This document shows positions 44,368 to 52,064 of a DNA stretch of 64,000 nt, piece after piece. The position numbers and the translations under genes are program-made. This DNA is from Arcanobacterium pinnipediorum (lineage in GTDB: Bacteria > Actinomycetota > Actinomycetes > Actinomycetales > Actinomycetaceae). The notes beneath the pieces were generated by a model. The model saw only the letters and a list, made by a program, of their open reading frames with translations, did not search any database and was not told the DNA's origin. Each line of letters opens with the position of its first letter. Position 1 is the first letter of the stretch. The DNA lies in contig NZ_CP099547.1 in the NCBI RefSeq assembly GCF_023973165.1, positions 124,001 to 188,000 on the forward strand, read 5' to 3'.

Positions 44368-45030
44368 TTGGCAAAAGTCTCACACAATGCACCGATTCTT
44401 ACGGTCTCGGTTGCCGCCGAACTAGCTGGAATGCACGCCCAGACGGTACGCCAATATGACCGGCTTGGCCTGGTTGTTGCCAAACGCACTCGCGGAGGCG
44501 GCCGGCGATATTCACTCAACGACGTCGAACGGCTCACCGAGATCCAGCGGTTATCGCAAGAAGAAGGCATAAACCTAGCTGGCATATCACGTATTTTCGA
44601 ATTGCGTGACGAGCTCGCCCAGCTCGCCAACGCGAAATCCGTTATCGAACGCCAACTAGCGCAGTTGCGCGCCGAATACACGTTTGTTGAAGAAAAGCTG
44701 CGTTCACAACAAGAACGTCAACAGCGTGTGATTGCCGTGAACTCCTCTGGCCAAGTAGAAGCTTCTGGATCCATCGACGTTTTGCGACGTACCTTGCGGG
44801 CAGTTCGCGAAGATGAACGCAAGCGTACAACCCAAACACTTCACGATAGCGGGCATTACGATACCTCCAGTGCACTTGTGCCAAGTCCAGGTCAGCTTGA
44901 CTGGTTGATGGAACTTTTTGAGCAGCACATGCGTGCGCGGATTGATAGGCAAAGCTTGCCGTATTTGAGCCCCGGCGAAGAGCTGGACGATGATCAGAGC
45001 GATATCGTAGACGTTCACGATATCTCATGA
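44368..45030 (+). CDS. hspR: heat-shock repressor HspR (MerR family), extended C-terminus
   Basis: A 220-residue MerR-type repressor. Residues about 8-80 are the winged helix (ILTVSVAAELAGMHAQTVRQYDRLGLVVAKRTRGGGRRYSLNDVERLTEIQRL), followed by a coiled-coil dimer helix (about 80-125). HspR proteins are usually near 125-150 residues; here about 80 additional polar residues form the C-terminus, ending in a strongly acidic tail. TTG 44368 is chosen because AGGAGGT lies seven bases upstream, while GTG 44359 overlaps that site. It represses dnaK and probably clpB through their HAIR sites. Confidence 0.93.
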   Translation: MAKVSHNAPILTVSVAAELAGMHAQTVRQYDRLGLVVAKRTRGGGRRYSLNDVERLTEIQRLSQEEGINLAGISRIFELRDELAQLANAKSVIERQLAQLRAEYTFVEEKLRSQQERQQRVIAVNSSGQVEASGSIDVLRRTLRAVREDERKRTTQTLHDSGHYDTSSALVPSPGQLDWLMELFEQHMRARIDRQSLPYLSPGEELDDDQSDIVDVHDIS

Positions 45031-45584
45031 CGCATTTCAACGCAGCAGTCTTGGCGTTATTGACGGCTGAAGATGACCCGGCAGTTTTGGTTACTGTTCG
45101 GGCCTCGCGTATGCGTAGCCACGCTGGGCAAATCAGTTTTCCGGGCGGTGGGAAAGAAGGGGATGAAACCCCAGTACAAACTGCGCTTCGAGAGACCTTC
45201 GAAGAAGTGGGTATCTGCCCAGAAGATATTGATGTGGATGGCCAGATGCCTGCCATAGTAGCGCCGCGTACCGGGCAAAAAATAGTGCCCGTCGTGGGCC
45301 GGCTCGCAGCCCGATATTCGACGTCGAATCCGTATCCGCTGGTATTGAGCCAGTTAGAAGTTGCTAGTGCGCATTGGCTCAAGCTAGCTGACCTTGCCCA
45401 CCCGGACAATCGAGGTACGTGGCAGTATTCGACGCGCACTGGACCTGGTTTCGCGTTAGATGGGCTGATGATCTGGGGTTTAACCGGGTATCTTATGGAT
45501 CGGTTGCTGATCCGGGAAGGTTTCACACAACCGTGGGATGTGACCCGGAAACTGGTGATTCCTTCCCGGTTTAGTCCGCGGTAG
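45027..45584 (+). CDS. Nudix hydrolase, CoA-pyrophosphatase type
   Basis: A 185-residue Nudix hydrolase. SHAGQISFPGGGKEGDETPVQTALRETFEEVGI contains the Nudix box (GX5EX7REUXEEXGU), and the SHAGQxSFPGG lead-in is that of NUDT7/YeaB-type coenzyme A diphosphatases. Its ATG overlaps the hspR stop by four bases (ATGA), so it is translationally coupled to the heat-shock operon. It probably cleaves CoA or related nucleotide derivatives. Its last 14 bases overlap the convergent small gene. Confidence 0.88.
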   Translation: MTHFNAAVLALLTAEDDPAVLVTVRASRMRSHAGQISFPGGGKEGDETPVQTALRETFEEVGICPEDIDVDGQMPAIVAPRTGQKIVPVVGRLAARYSTSNPYPLVLSQLEVASAHWLKLADLAHPDNRGTWQYSTRTGPGFALDGLMIWGLTGYLMDRLLIREGFTQPWDVTRKLVIPSRFSPR

Positions 45585-45984
45585 CGTCAGTTTCGCTCTG
45601 CTCGATTGCCTGGAGAACTTCGGCGACGTAGGACTGGAATGTTTCGTCGTCGTTATCCTTCCAGCGCCGCTGGGCGACGTCGAATGGGTAGACGACGATT
45701 GTTGACTGGCCGGCAGTGCCAATTAAGACGATTGCAGATTCGACGCCATCAGTGAGTGCCGCCCACTGCATCTGGGTGCGTTGTGATAGGTGTAGTCCCA
45801 GAGCTGCACCTAAAATATCGACGTCCGCACTCAGATCTGTTGGCGTGGATCGGCGTAGCTCTCCAGCGGCGGTATCAAGCATATCGAGCGATTGTAGTAA
45901 ACCGCGTTCTTCAGCAAGTTGAGAATTCGAGGTAATGTGGTCGATTTCAGATTCGGATAATTGGCGTACATGCAAGCTAGTCAT
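45571..45984 (-). CDS. small protein with possible DUF3806 domain
   Basis: A 137-residue soluble protein. The middle (ADVDILGAALGLHLSQRTQMQWAALTDG, then STIVVYPFDVAQRRWKDND) resembles the DUF3806 pattern of an LGxxxGxxL segment, a Trp-bearing strand and a P-x-x-x-x-x-KRW-like segment; function is unknown and the family call is tentative. ATG 45984 is favoured because TACACT ends seven bases upstream, as for other leaderless genes here; a longer frame to 46032 is open. Its 3' end overlaps the Nudix gene by 14 bases. Confidence 0.7.
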   Translation of the reverse strand: MTSLHVRQLSESEIDHITSNSQLAEERGLLQSLDMLDTAAGELRRSTPTDLSADVDILGAALGLHLSQRTQMQWAALTDGVESAIVLIGTAGQSTIVVYPFDVAQRRWKDNDDETFQSYVAEVLQAIEQSETDATAD

Positions 45985-45991
45985 AACCACT

Positions 45992-45997
45992 AGTGTA
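45992..45997 (-). promoter_or_regulatory. -10 hexamer of the DUF3806-like gene, leaderless type
   Basis: TACACT on the minus strand ends seven bases before ATG 45984. Confidence 0.4.
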
Positions 45998-46159
45998 CTG
46001 GTAGCAGGCTCGGTGTAAATGTAGTGCCTCACATCGTTTCGTTATTTCTGACTATCTACCTGCGTTATAACAGGAAAATTGATAATTTTAGATGGTCTTA
46101 TAGCATTGCAGACGTTATCGAATGGCGATGGCGTTGAGATGGATAGGGAGTGCACGCAT

Positions 46160-49100
46160 ATGATGCTTTCGCGTTCGAAGAAGTTGATGAGTGTTGTGCT
46201 GGTATCTATGCTCGGAATCGCGGTGGAAGCATTGCCAGCCACTGCGGCGCAGAGCACTGGAACAGACCATCTAGTTATCAACGAAGTTTATGTTGATGGT
46301 ACAGCGAATAAAGGAACTTACCGGGACTTTGTTGAGCTGTATAACCCAACTAATGATCCAATTGACCTCAGTAATTATGTACTGCAAGGCTATGCTCGCA
46401 GCGGTAAGAAGGCGGGTAGTCAAACGCATTTGGTGGGAACAGTTGCGCCTAAGGGTTATTATCTCGTCACAGCTCGTGATGGCAATCCGGTACATGAATT
46501 GAATGCCGATCAAACCGATGGCGCATTTAATATGAGTGCAGCCAAAGCTGGTGCCTCGGTTGGTCTTTTTGCAACAGATAGTGTTCCATCGCAGCTCACC
46601 GCTGATGCTGCGGCAGTTGACCTAGTTGGTTGGGGTACATCAGGCATTGGTGAAGGTCAGGCTATTGCAGGAGTTGCCAAGGGAGAGATGTCTTTCCAAC
46701 GCACTGTTGCTGGTGTTGATACCAATAACAACAGTGCAGATTTCTCGGTTTTGGTTGCCACTCCGATGAGCGCGAAGGATAATGCTGAGGTCACTCCACC
46801 CGATCCGGCCAACCCAGCCGATCCTGCTGACCCGGCTGACCCGGCAGATCCTGCTGATCCGACCAACCCAGCCGATCCTGCTGACCCAGCTAATCCTGCT
46901 GACCCGGCTAATCCAGCAGATCCAACTGATCCTGCTGATCCATCTCAGTACCTGACCATTGCACAAATCCAGGGTGAAGGCGATCAAAGCCCGTATGCTG
47001 ATCAAAACGTCAAAACGGTCGGCGTCGTCACTGCGGTTTATCCATATGGTGGTTTCCAAGGCTTCTACCTCCAAACCTCTGGAAGCGGCGGAACAACTGC
47101 ACAAGAAGCACGCAATGCCTCGGAAGGTATCTTCGTCTACGTCGGAAACTTTAAGAATTTAAGTGACAAGCACGGCGGAAAAACCGGAATGATTGCGGTA
47201 GGCGATTATCTCGAAGTAGCTGGAACAGCGACCGAATACTATGGATTGACCCAGATCAGCGTCTACGACAAAAACGGTGGTGACCCAGCGAAGAACGTCA
47301 CCCAACTAGTTAAAGACGAAAGCTTCAAGGCACCCCAGCCAGTTACTGTTGAGCGTATTCCAGATGCAGAAGAAGCACGCGAAAAGCTTGAAGGTATGCT
47401 GGTCCAAGTCACTGGCGACTACACCATTACAGCTAACTATTTAACCAACCGCCACGGTCGCCTAGATTTGGCGCCAGGCGACAAGCCGTTCCGGATTCCA
47501 TCGGATCAAACTGCCGATAAGAGCCAGTGGCAAGGTTTAGCAGATAAGATCGAACGCGAACGCATCGCCCTTGATGACGGTGCTTCCATTGATTACACCA
47601 CCTTCGGCAAGGCTGATAACCGTTGGCCAAACTACAACAACCCAGTGCCATACTTGGACGTGAATAATCCGTTGCGAGTCGGTACGGTTATCAAGCTCCC
47701 CAAGCCGATGATCTTGGACTACCGGGCAAACTCAGTTGGCCGAAACAATTACGAAAATCGGTGGAATCTACAGCCAACGAAGCCACTTTCAGACAAAAAC
47801 GATCTGACTAATACTGAGTGGACGAAGTGGGTATCGTTTACCTCTACCCGCCAAGACGCACCACAGTTTGACGAAGGTAATGTCACGATTACCTCGTTTA
47901 ATGTGCTCAACTACTTCACCACCTTGGGTGAAGACGTCGAGAAATGTTCCGGCTATGCGGCGTTTGATGGAACGAAACTGACCACCAACCGTTGTTTACC
48001 GCGTGGAGCATATTCGGCTGCCGCGTTTGCCAAGCAAGAATCGAAGATCGTTAAAGCAATTAACGCCCTTGACTCATCGGTTGTAGGACTTGAAGAAATC
48101 GAAAACTCAGTCAAGTTTGGGAAGGATCGCGACTTCGCTATCGCCAAATTGGTTCAAGCATTGAACGCAGACGCCGGCACTGAGAAGTGGGCATACGTGA
48201 AGTCGCCTACGGTCGATAAGTTGCCTGCGTTAGACGACCAAGACGTTATTCGATTGGCTTTCATCTACCAAAAAGATGAGGTTAAACCAATTGACGAATC
48301 TAAGGTTTTGTACGACGGTGATCAGTGGGCTTATGCCCGCCAGCCATTGGCACAAAAGTTCCAAGCGATCAAGAATGGTGTGGCTGAAGGTAAGCCGTTC
48401 GTCGTCGTCGTTAACCACTTGAAGTCTAAGGGTTCCGATAAAGACACGGTGCCAAACGATGGTTTCCAAGGAAACAACAACAATATGCGAGTCTTGCAAG
48501 TAACCGAAATGGCACAATGGGTCGCTGCGAATTTCGCTGAAGAACCGGTGTTTGTGCTCGGTGATTTGAATTCCTACACCCATGAAGACCCGCTGGTAAC
48601 GTTGGAAGATCAGTTCGGATACGAGTCAATTGCCGAGAAGATGGGCGTAACGAATCATTCCTACCAATTCGGTGGTGTTGTCGGTTCGCTCGATCATGCT
48701 CTTGGTAACCCGGCAGCCATGGAAATGGTTAAGGCCGCTGATGTATGGAACGTTAACGCGATGGAGCCGGTTGCTTTCGAGTATTCGCGTTGGAACTACA
48801 ACATCAACTACGAAAATCTCTTCGATGCCCAATCACCATTCCGTTCCTCAGACCACGATCCAATCAAGGTGGCTATCGATACTCGCGATCCTGAGCCAGA
48901 CCCGATTACGGTAGTGCCAGGTGAACCGTCTGCAGCCGATCCAGTGACCTGTAGTGTTCGACCATTTGTCGAAGTTCAGCCGGTCGAGGGCGTGAAGTAT
49001 ACGGTAAGTGTTGATGGTGTGGCATTGGAACCGCTTGCTGATAACGCCAACAAGTACGAGTATCCATACGGTAAGACTGTTGTCGTTCAGGCCCAGGCAA

Positions 49101-49453
49101 TGGACGGGTACGTCTTCGCTGATGGTCAGAAAACGCAATGGCAGTGGACTGCTCCGACTCGTGAAGAACTAGCCTGCTCTATCCCGTGGACTGAGTTGGT
49201 TCCAGCTACTCCGATCCAGCCCGATCCGGAGCCGCAGCCGCAGCCGCAGCCGGAGCCACAGCCTCAGCCGCAGCCGAAGGCAGATATCCAGCCTGGAGCT
49301 CAAGCACAGCCACAAGCTCCAGAGCTTGTCAATCCAGCCGAAAATATGCCGAGCTTGGCCAAGACCGGTGCTGATGTACTAGCACTAGGAGCTTTGGCAA
49401 CACTGATGATTTTGGCAGGCATGGCATTATTTATCCGACGCAAGGATGCCTAA
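46160..49453 (+). CDS. cell-wall-anchored extracellular nuclease (ExeM/NucH type) with lamin-tail domain
   Basis: A 1097-residue surface protein from ATG 46160 (GGGAG nine bases upstream; in-frame upstream ATGs are weaker). Order: signal peptide ending ALPATAAQ; lamin-tail domain (about 36-165: HLVINEVYVDGTANKGTYRDFVELYNP); a DPADPANPADP linker (about 214-260); an OB-fold YhcR-like domain; an endonuclease/exonuclease/phosphatase domain (about 574-905) with FNVLNYF, VGLEEIEN, VLGDLNSY and SSDHDPI catalytic segments; a PQPEP-type wall-spanning stretch; and the sorting signal LAKTG (1066-1070), a hydrophobic helix and RRKDA. LAXTG is typical of class E sortase substrates. It probably degrades extracellular DNA for nutrition or escape from DNA traps; the latter is inference. 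Confidence 0.93.
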   Translation: MMLSRSKKLMSVVLVSMLGIAVEALPATAAQSTGTDHLVINEVYVDGTANKGTYRDFVELYNPTNDPIDLSNYVLQGYARSGKKAGSQTHLVGTVAPKGYYLVTARDGNPVHELNADQTDGAFNMSAAKAGASVGLFATDSVPSQLTADAAAVDLVGWGTSGIGEGQAIAGVAKGEMSFQRTVAGVDTNNNSADFSVLVATPMSAKDNAEVTPPDPANPADPADPADPADPADPTNPADPADPANPADPANPADPTDPADPSQYLTIAQIQGEGDQSPYADQNVKTVGVVTAVYPYGGFQGFYLQTSGSGGTTAQEARNASEGIFVYVGNFKNLSDKHGGKTGMIAVGDYLEVAGTATEYYGLTQISVYDKNGGDPAKNVTQLVKDESFKAPQPVTVERIPDAEEAREKLEGMLVQVTGDYTITANYLTNRHGRLDLAPGDKPFRIPSDQTADKSQWQGLADKIERERIALDDGASIDYTTFGKADNRWPNYNNPVPYLDVNNPLRVGTVIKLPKPMILDYRANSVGRNNYENRWNLQPTKPLSDKNDLTNTEWTKWVSFTSTRQDAPQFDEGNVTITSFNVLNYFTTLGEDVEKCSGYAAFDGTKLTTNRCLPRGAYSAAAFAKQESKIVKAINALDSSVVGLEEIENSVKFGKDRDFAIAKLVQALNADAGTEKWAYVKSPTVDKLPALDDQDVIRLAFIYQKDEVKPIDESKVLYDGDQWAYARQPLAQKFQAIKNGVAEGKPFVVVVNHLKSKGSDKDTVPNDGFQGNNNNMRVLQVTEMAQWVAANFAEEPVFVLGDLNSYTHEDPLVTLEDQFGYESIAEKMGVTNHSYQFGGVVGSLDHALGNPAAMEMVKAADVWNVNAMEPVAFEYSRWNYNINYENLFDAQSPFRSSDHDPIKVAIDTRDPEPDPITVVPGEPSAADPVTCSVRPFVEVQPVEGVKYTVSVDGVALEPLADNANKYEYPYGKTVVVQAQAMDGYVFADGQKTQWQWTAPTREELACSIPWTELVPATPIQPDPEPQPQPQPEPQPQPQPKADIQPGAQAQPQAPELVNPAENMPSLAKTGADVLALGALATLMILAGMALFIRRKDA
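46800..46945 (+). repeat. six-base-periodic DP(A/T)(N/D)P-coding repeat
   Basis: About 16 tripeptide units (DPA, NPA, DPT) encoded by GA(T/C)CC(T/G)GC(T/C)-like codons join the lamin-tail and OB domains of the nuclease. It is a low-complexity linker, prone to length change by slippage. Confidence 0.85.
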
Positions 49454-49495
49454 GTGCTCATATCTAGTCAGTGACTAAAGCCTGGCATTAACCAA

Positions 49496-49537
49496 GGGCG
49501 GGGAACTCTTTAGAAGGAGTTCCCCGCCCTTACTTTT
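49496..49537 (+). terminator. intrinsic terminator of the nuclease gene
   Basis: A perfect 13-bp GC-rich stem (arms 49496-49508 and 49517-49529), an eight-base loop and a T-rich tail TTACTTTT. It lies 43 bases after the nuclease stop. Confidence 0.93.
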
Positions 49538-49724
49538 GGCCTTACCGTTGCGTGTACTACCCAACCCCGCAATGTGATGTGGGGTCATGTACTAGCTAGG
49601 AGATTCGTTTTATCCCAGTGCATAGGAGAGCGTGAGTGCGTGGACGAAAACGCATCCGTCACGCAACTTTTGGCGCGAGCCTGGCTTAACTACCGGCCCA
49701 TCCATCTAAAACCCATCGCAAGTA

Positions 49725-49777
49725 CCAACCAAACTTGCCAGATCCCGGCACAACTGCCAGCCAAACTTTCCAAATCC
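49725..49777 (+). repeat. pair of degenerate direct repeats, 32-bp period
   Basis: CCAACCAAACTTGCCAGATCC and, 32 bases on, its copy with three substitutions (CCAGCCAAACTT then TCCAAATCC). No coding sense is apparent. Confidence 0.6.
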
Positions 49778-49864
49778 TATCTCGGCTGCCATTCAATGCT
49801 TCCAGAGCCTATTTCAGCTACTATCCATCCTGATTTCGCCTCGATAAGACCACAAGTTGTGCCG

Positions 49865-49926
49865 AAACCGGGGTATTTGGGGCGATGACCTCATATACGG
49901 GGTCATCGCCCCAAATACCCCGGTTT
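49865..49926. repeat. perfect 26-bp inverted repeat with 10-base loop
   Basis: Arms 49865-49890 and 49901-49926 are exactly complementary over 26 bases, and the loop is TCATATACGG. T-rich sequence follows on the plus strand (GTTTTG). It is much longer than needed for a terminator and lies about 330 bp from the nuclease terminator, so it may be a mobile-element relic, a structured RNA or a terminator for minus-strand ybaK readthrough. Confidence 0.85.
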
Positions 49927-50034
49927 TGTAACAGGCAAACTTCACCACCACCCTTGAAAATCAGACATTTCAGAATAAAACCGGGTTTGGTTGGCCGGCT
50001 GTGGCTGTTTACGTAGATTGCTGAGGATGAGCAG

Positions 50035-50215
50035 GCGAGAAAAGCGGTAGCTATAGGACGGTAAGCAAGAAAAGTTGTAGTTATGGGCCGGGGTGGGCGT
50101 GGTTGGAGTAAAAAATGGTAGTTGTCGCCCGGGGTGGGCGTGGTTGGAGTAAAAAATGGCAGATATAGATTGTTGCGGGCCAGCACGCAGAACAAAAGTG
50201 GTAGTTAGAGGTTGT
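50035..50215. repeat. five degenerate tandem units, about 40-bp period
   Basis: Units share an A-run followed by (G/A)TGGTAGTTAT-like sequence (near 50040, 50071, 50111, 50152 and 50194). Two neighbouring units, starting at 50089 and 50130, are identical for 31 bases (from CCGGGGTGGGCGTGG through GGAGTAAAAAATGG) with a 41-bp period, so the array has been homogenised recently at least once. Confidence 0.75.
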
Positions 50216-50264
50216 TGCTGGTTGATAGCCGCAAAAAACCGCCGTTTGAATGGGCCATTTTCAA

Positions 50265-50340
50265 AAGAACTGCCCGTAGTTGAAGAACTGCCCGTACTTG
50301 AAGAACCGCCAGCACGTTAAGAACCATCAACACGCGAAGA
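50265..50340 (+). repeat. degenerate 18-bp tandem repeat (ELPVxE-coding remnant)
   Basis: At least four units of an 18-base motif beginning GAAGAACTGCCCGTA. In one plus frame it reads KELPVVEELPVLEEPPAR then stop, a hexapeptide pattern that looks like the remnant of a coding repeat; the frame has a stop at 50207 and no credible start. Confidence 0.6.
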
Positions 50341-50442
50341 GCCACCAAAGCACGTCGAACCCGCAAATGAGTTGCGCTCTGCCCAGAGACTAGTAGAGGA
50401 AGTTCTTGTCGCCGTACGAAACTGCAACCGTCACTAAAAGTT

Positions 50443-50958
50443 TTACCACTGAGCAATATCGGCGACTTGTGCACCCGATACAGCAATAAAATCTGCCGGT
50501 GCGATACCCACTGACAAACTCCGTTTCCCGCCCGAGATCAATATTTCGTCAGCGATGACCGCGCTTTCGTCCAGGAAGATGGGAAAGTGGTGTTTTTGCC
50601 CGAGCGGCGAGATTCCGCCAGTTACATAGCCGGTGACTTTTTCAGCTCGTGATGGTTCCATCATTGCTACCGATTTCACGCCAGCTGCGTGCGCGACCGC
50701 CTTTAGATTCAGCCGGGCGCTAGCTGGGACAATCGCGATAAAAGCATCTTTCCCAGACTCAACCATCAGCGTTTTAAACACCGTATCTGGATCGATTCCA
50801 AGGATCTGTGCCGTATCTTGGGCATAGCCGTGTTCCATGGTTTGCGAATGCTCATATTCGTAGAGTGTGAAGGGAACATTCGCGGCTTCAAGCGCAGCCA
50901 ATGCAGGTGTTCCGGTGTGGCCCGCCTTATGTTGTCCTGTTTTCTTCTTCCTAGTCAT
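50443..50958 (-). CDS. ybaK: Cys-tRNA(Pro)/Cys-tRNA(Cys) deacylase YbaK
   Basis: A 171-residue trans-editing factor of the YbaK/EbsC family that removes cysteine mischarged on tRNA(Pro). The family sequence is clear: GTPALAALEAANVPFTLYEYEH at the start, VFKTLMVESGKDAFIAIVPAS with the catalytic lysine, LNLKAVAHAAGVKSVAMMEP, and VTGYVTGGISPLGQKHHFPIFLDES. Its ATG is only 14 bases from the divergent GNAT gene. It is a stand-alone gene. Confidence 0.94.
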   Translation of the reverse strand: MTRKKKTGQHKAGHTGTPALAALEAANVPFTLYEYEHSQTMEHGYAQDTAQILGIDPDTVFKTLMVESGKDAFIAIVPASARLNLKAVAHAAGVKSVAMMEPSRAEKVTGYVTGGISPLGQKHHFPIFLDESAVIADEILISGGKRSLSVGIAPADFIAVSGAQVADIAQW

Positions 50959-50960
50959 GA

Positions 50961-50966
50961 CACAAT
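50961..50966 (+). promoter_or_regulatory. -10 hexamer of the GNAT gene, leaderless type
   Basis: CACAAT ends six bases before ATG 50973. It lies inside the 14-bp gap to the divergent ybaK start, so the GNAT -35 must lie within ybaK. Confidence 0.45.
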
Positions 50967-50972
50967 AAAAAC

Positions 50973-51494
50973 ATGAATACTTCTGAACGTTTTTATCTCC
51001 GACCGGCCGCGCGTGTCGACGCCGATGCGTTATTCGAGCTTCGAACCGCGATTTTCGCGCAAGATTTCCCCGATGTGGATTTCAATAAGGAAAAAGAGTA
51101 TCGGGAAATTGTCCAGATTCTCACTGATCAGGGTGCGTCAACTATATGGCTTGCCGACCTCGACGGTGAGGTTGTGGGGTATGTGCGTTCGGACGCCCTG
51201 GGGGCCGGCCATGAACGCCTGCTGGCGGTGACGTGGTTGGGTGTGCGCGCCGATGTTCGCCGCCGCGGATACGGCACCAAACTCTTAAACGCTGCCAGCG
51301 GAGACATTCCCGCCTACGCATTCATGCCATGCCAAGGAGGTGACGATGCCGCCGGCGCACAGTTCTTCGTCGCCCGCGATTTCTCGCGCATCGATCTCAC
51401 TGAGGATGCTCAAGCAGTAGCTCAAACACTTGGTCTTGCTCTAACGGAAACTGGAAGCGCTGGAAGCTCCGGCCAGAAAACGTTTATCCGTTAA
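50973..51494 (+). CDS. GNAT-family N-acetyltransferase
   Basis: A 173-residue acetyltransferase with the GNAT fold. The acetyl-CoA-binding stretch is LGVRADVRRRGYGTKLLNAA (about residues 90-109, with R-R-x-G-Y-G as motif A), preceded by beta-strands that include STIWLADLDGEVVGYVRSD. The acceptor substrate is unknown. Its 3' end overlaps the convergent tspO-like gene by four bases. Confidence 0.85.
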   Translation: MNTSERFYLRPAARVDADALFELRTAIFAQDFPDVDFNKEKEYREIVQILTDQGASTIWLADLDGEVVGYVRSDALGAGHERLLAVTWLGVRADVRRRGYGTKLLNAASGDIPAYAFMPCQGGDDAAGAQFFVARDFSRIDLTEDAQAVAQTLGLALTETGSAGSSGQKTFIR

Positions 51495-52006
51495 CTGTTG
51501 AGATGCGCGATCTCGACGTTGAGCGCAGTGGCAAACGCCGTCCATCCCGCATAGGGCACAAGTGCAACGCCAGCTGCTGGGCAGACTTTGCCAGCCCGAT
51601 AAGCTAAATGAGTTGATGACGCAGCAAGCAGCGTGACTTCTGCGGCAGATAGCCAGCGATCGCGCACATTCCAATACAATGCGCTCCAGGTAGCGTTGAG
51701 AACAAGATTGACCGTCAAGGCGCGCTTGAACTTGCGACGCTCGCGATCGACGCGGGCTCGAACAGCCTCGTCTGGCCCTGCTTCATCGGCCTGAGCATCG
51801 AGTTTCGTCAAGACCGCTGCCGATGCGCCTGCGATCGAGGTGTAGAGTACTGACCAGGCAATCGGGAACAGCTCTTTTGGTGGCTGCCATGCGGGTTTGC
51901 GCTGGGTTTTGTTCCACACCGTATCGGTGTTCGTCGCATACGACGCAATCGCACCAGCCAGTGCAGTGATAGCAGTTGTTTTAATAATATTTTTTCCAAA
52001 TCCCAT
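51491..52006 (-). CDS. TspO/MBR-family membrane protein
   Basis: A 171-residue membrane protein of the TspO/peripheral benzodiazepine receptor family. Five hydrophobic helices and the family landmarks are present: WNKTQRKPAWQPPKELFPIAWSVLYTS near the first loop (residues about 30-57), NLVLNATWSALYWN and PYAGWTAFATALN near the end. TspO proteins bind porphyrins and sterol-like ligands. A charged insert of about 25 residues (QADEAGPDEAVRARVDRERR) between helices 2 and 3 is longer than usual. Confidence 0.88.
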   Translation of the reverse strand: MGFGKNIIKTTAITALAGAIASYATNTDTVWNKTQRKPAWQPPKELFPIAWSVLYTSIAGASAAVLTKLDAQADEAGPDEAVRARVDRERRKFKRALTVNLVLNATWSALYWNVRDRWLSAAEVTLLAASSTHLAYRAGKVCPAAGVALVPYAGWTAFATALNVEIAHLNS

Positions 52007-52023
52007 GCTTTAAGTTTTGTCCC

Positions 52024-52029
52024 TATAAT
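52024..52029 (+). promoter_or_regulatory. consensus -10 box upstream of gluQ
   Basis: A perfect TATAAT in the gap between the divergent tspO-like gene and gluQ, about 36 bases before ATG 52065. The -35 region is poorly matched. Confidence 0.5.
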
Positions 52030-52064
52030 TGAATCGGTAGTGATGTTTTAGCTGTGGGCGGATA

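Larger units (their letters stand above)
49538..50442. other. 905-bp gene-free, repeat-rich island
   Basis: No credible gene is present: open frames are short, lack ribosome-binding sites and their translations follow the DNA repeats. It holds a near-duplicate pair of 21-base units at 49725-49745 and 49757-49777, a perfect 26-bp hairpin at 49865-49926, five degenerate 40-bp units at about 50035-50215 and an 18-bp repeat at about 50265-50340. It lies between the nuclease terminator and the 3' end of ybaK. Confidence 0.65.

Noticed and set aside
46640..47104. Long open frame antisense to the nuclease linker, rich in Ser/Arg/Ile/Trp
   Set aside because: It is the complement of the DPADPANP repeat; its own repeats only mirror that array and it has no ribosome-binding site.
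49821..50195. Minus-strand frame of 124 codons in the repeat island
   Set aside because: The translation follows the 41-bp DNA repeats and the long hairpin, and there is no start signal or protein-like pattern.
50035..50215. CRISPR array
   Set aside because: The repeated units are contiguous and degenerate, with no unique spacers of constant length, and no cas gene is near.
50205..50486. Minus-strand frame with VLxVLxV repeats overlapping the end of ybaK
   Set aside because: It reads the 18-bp repeat in antisense, runs into ybaK out of frame and lacks a ribosome-binding site.
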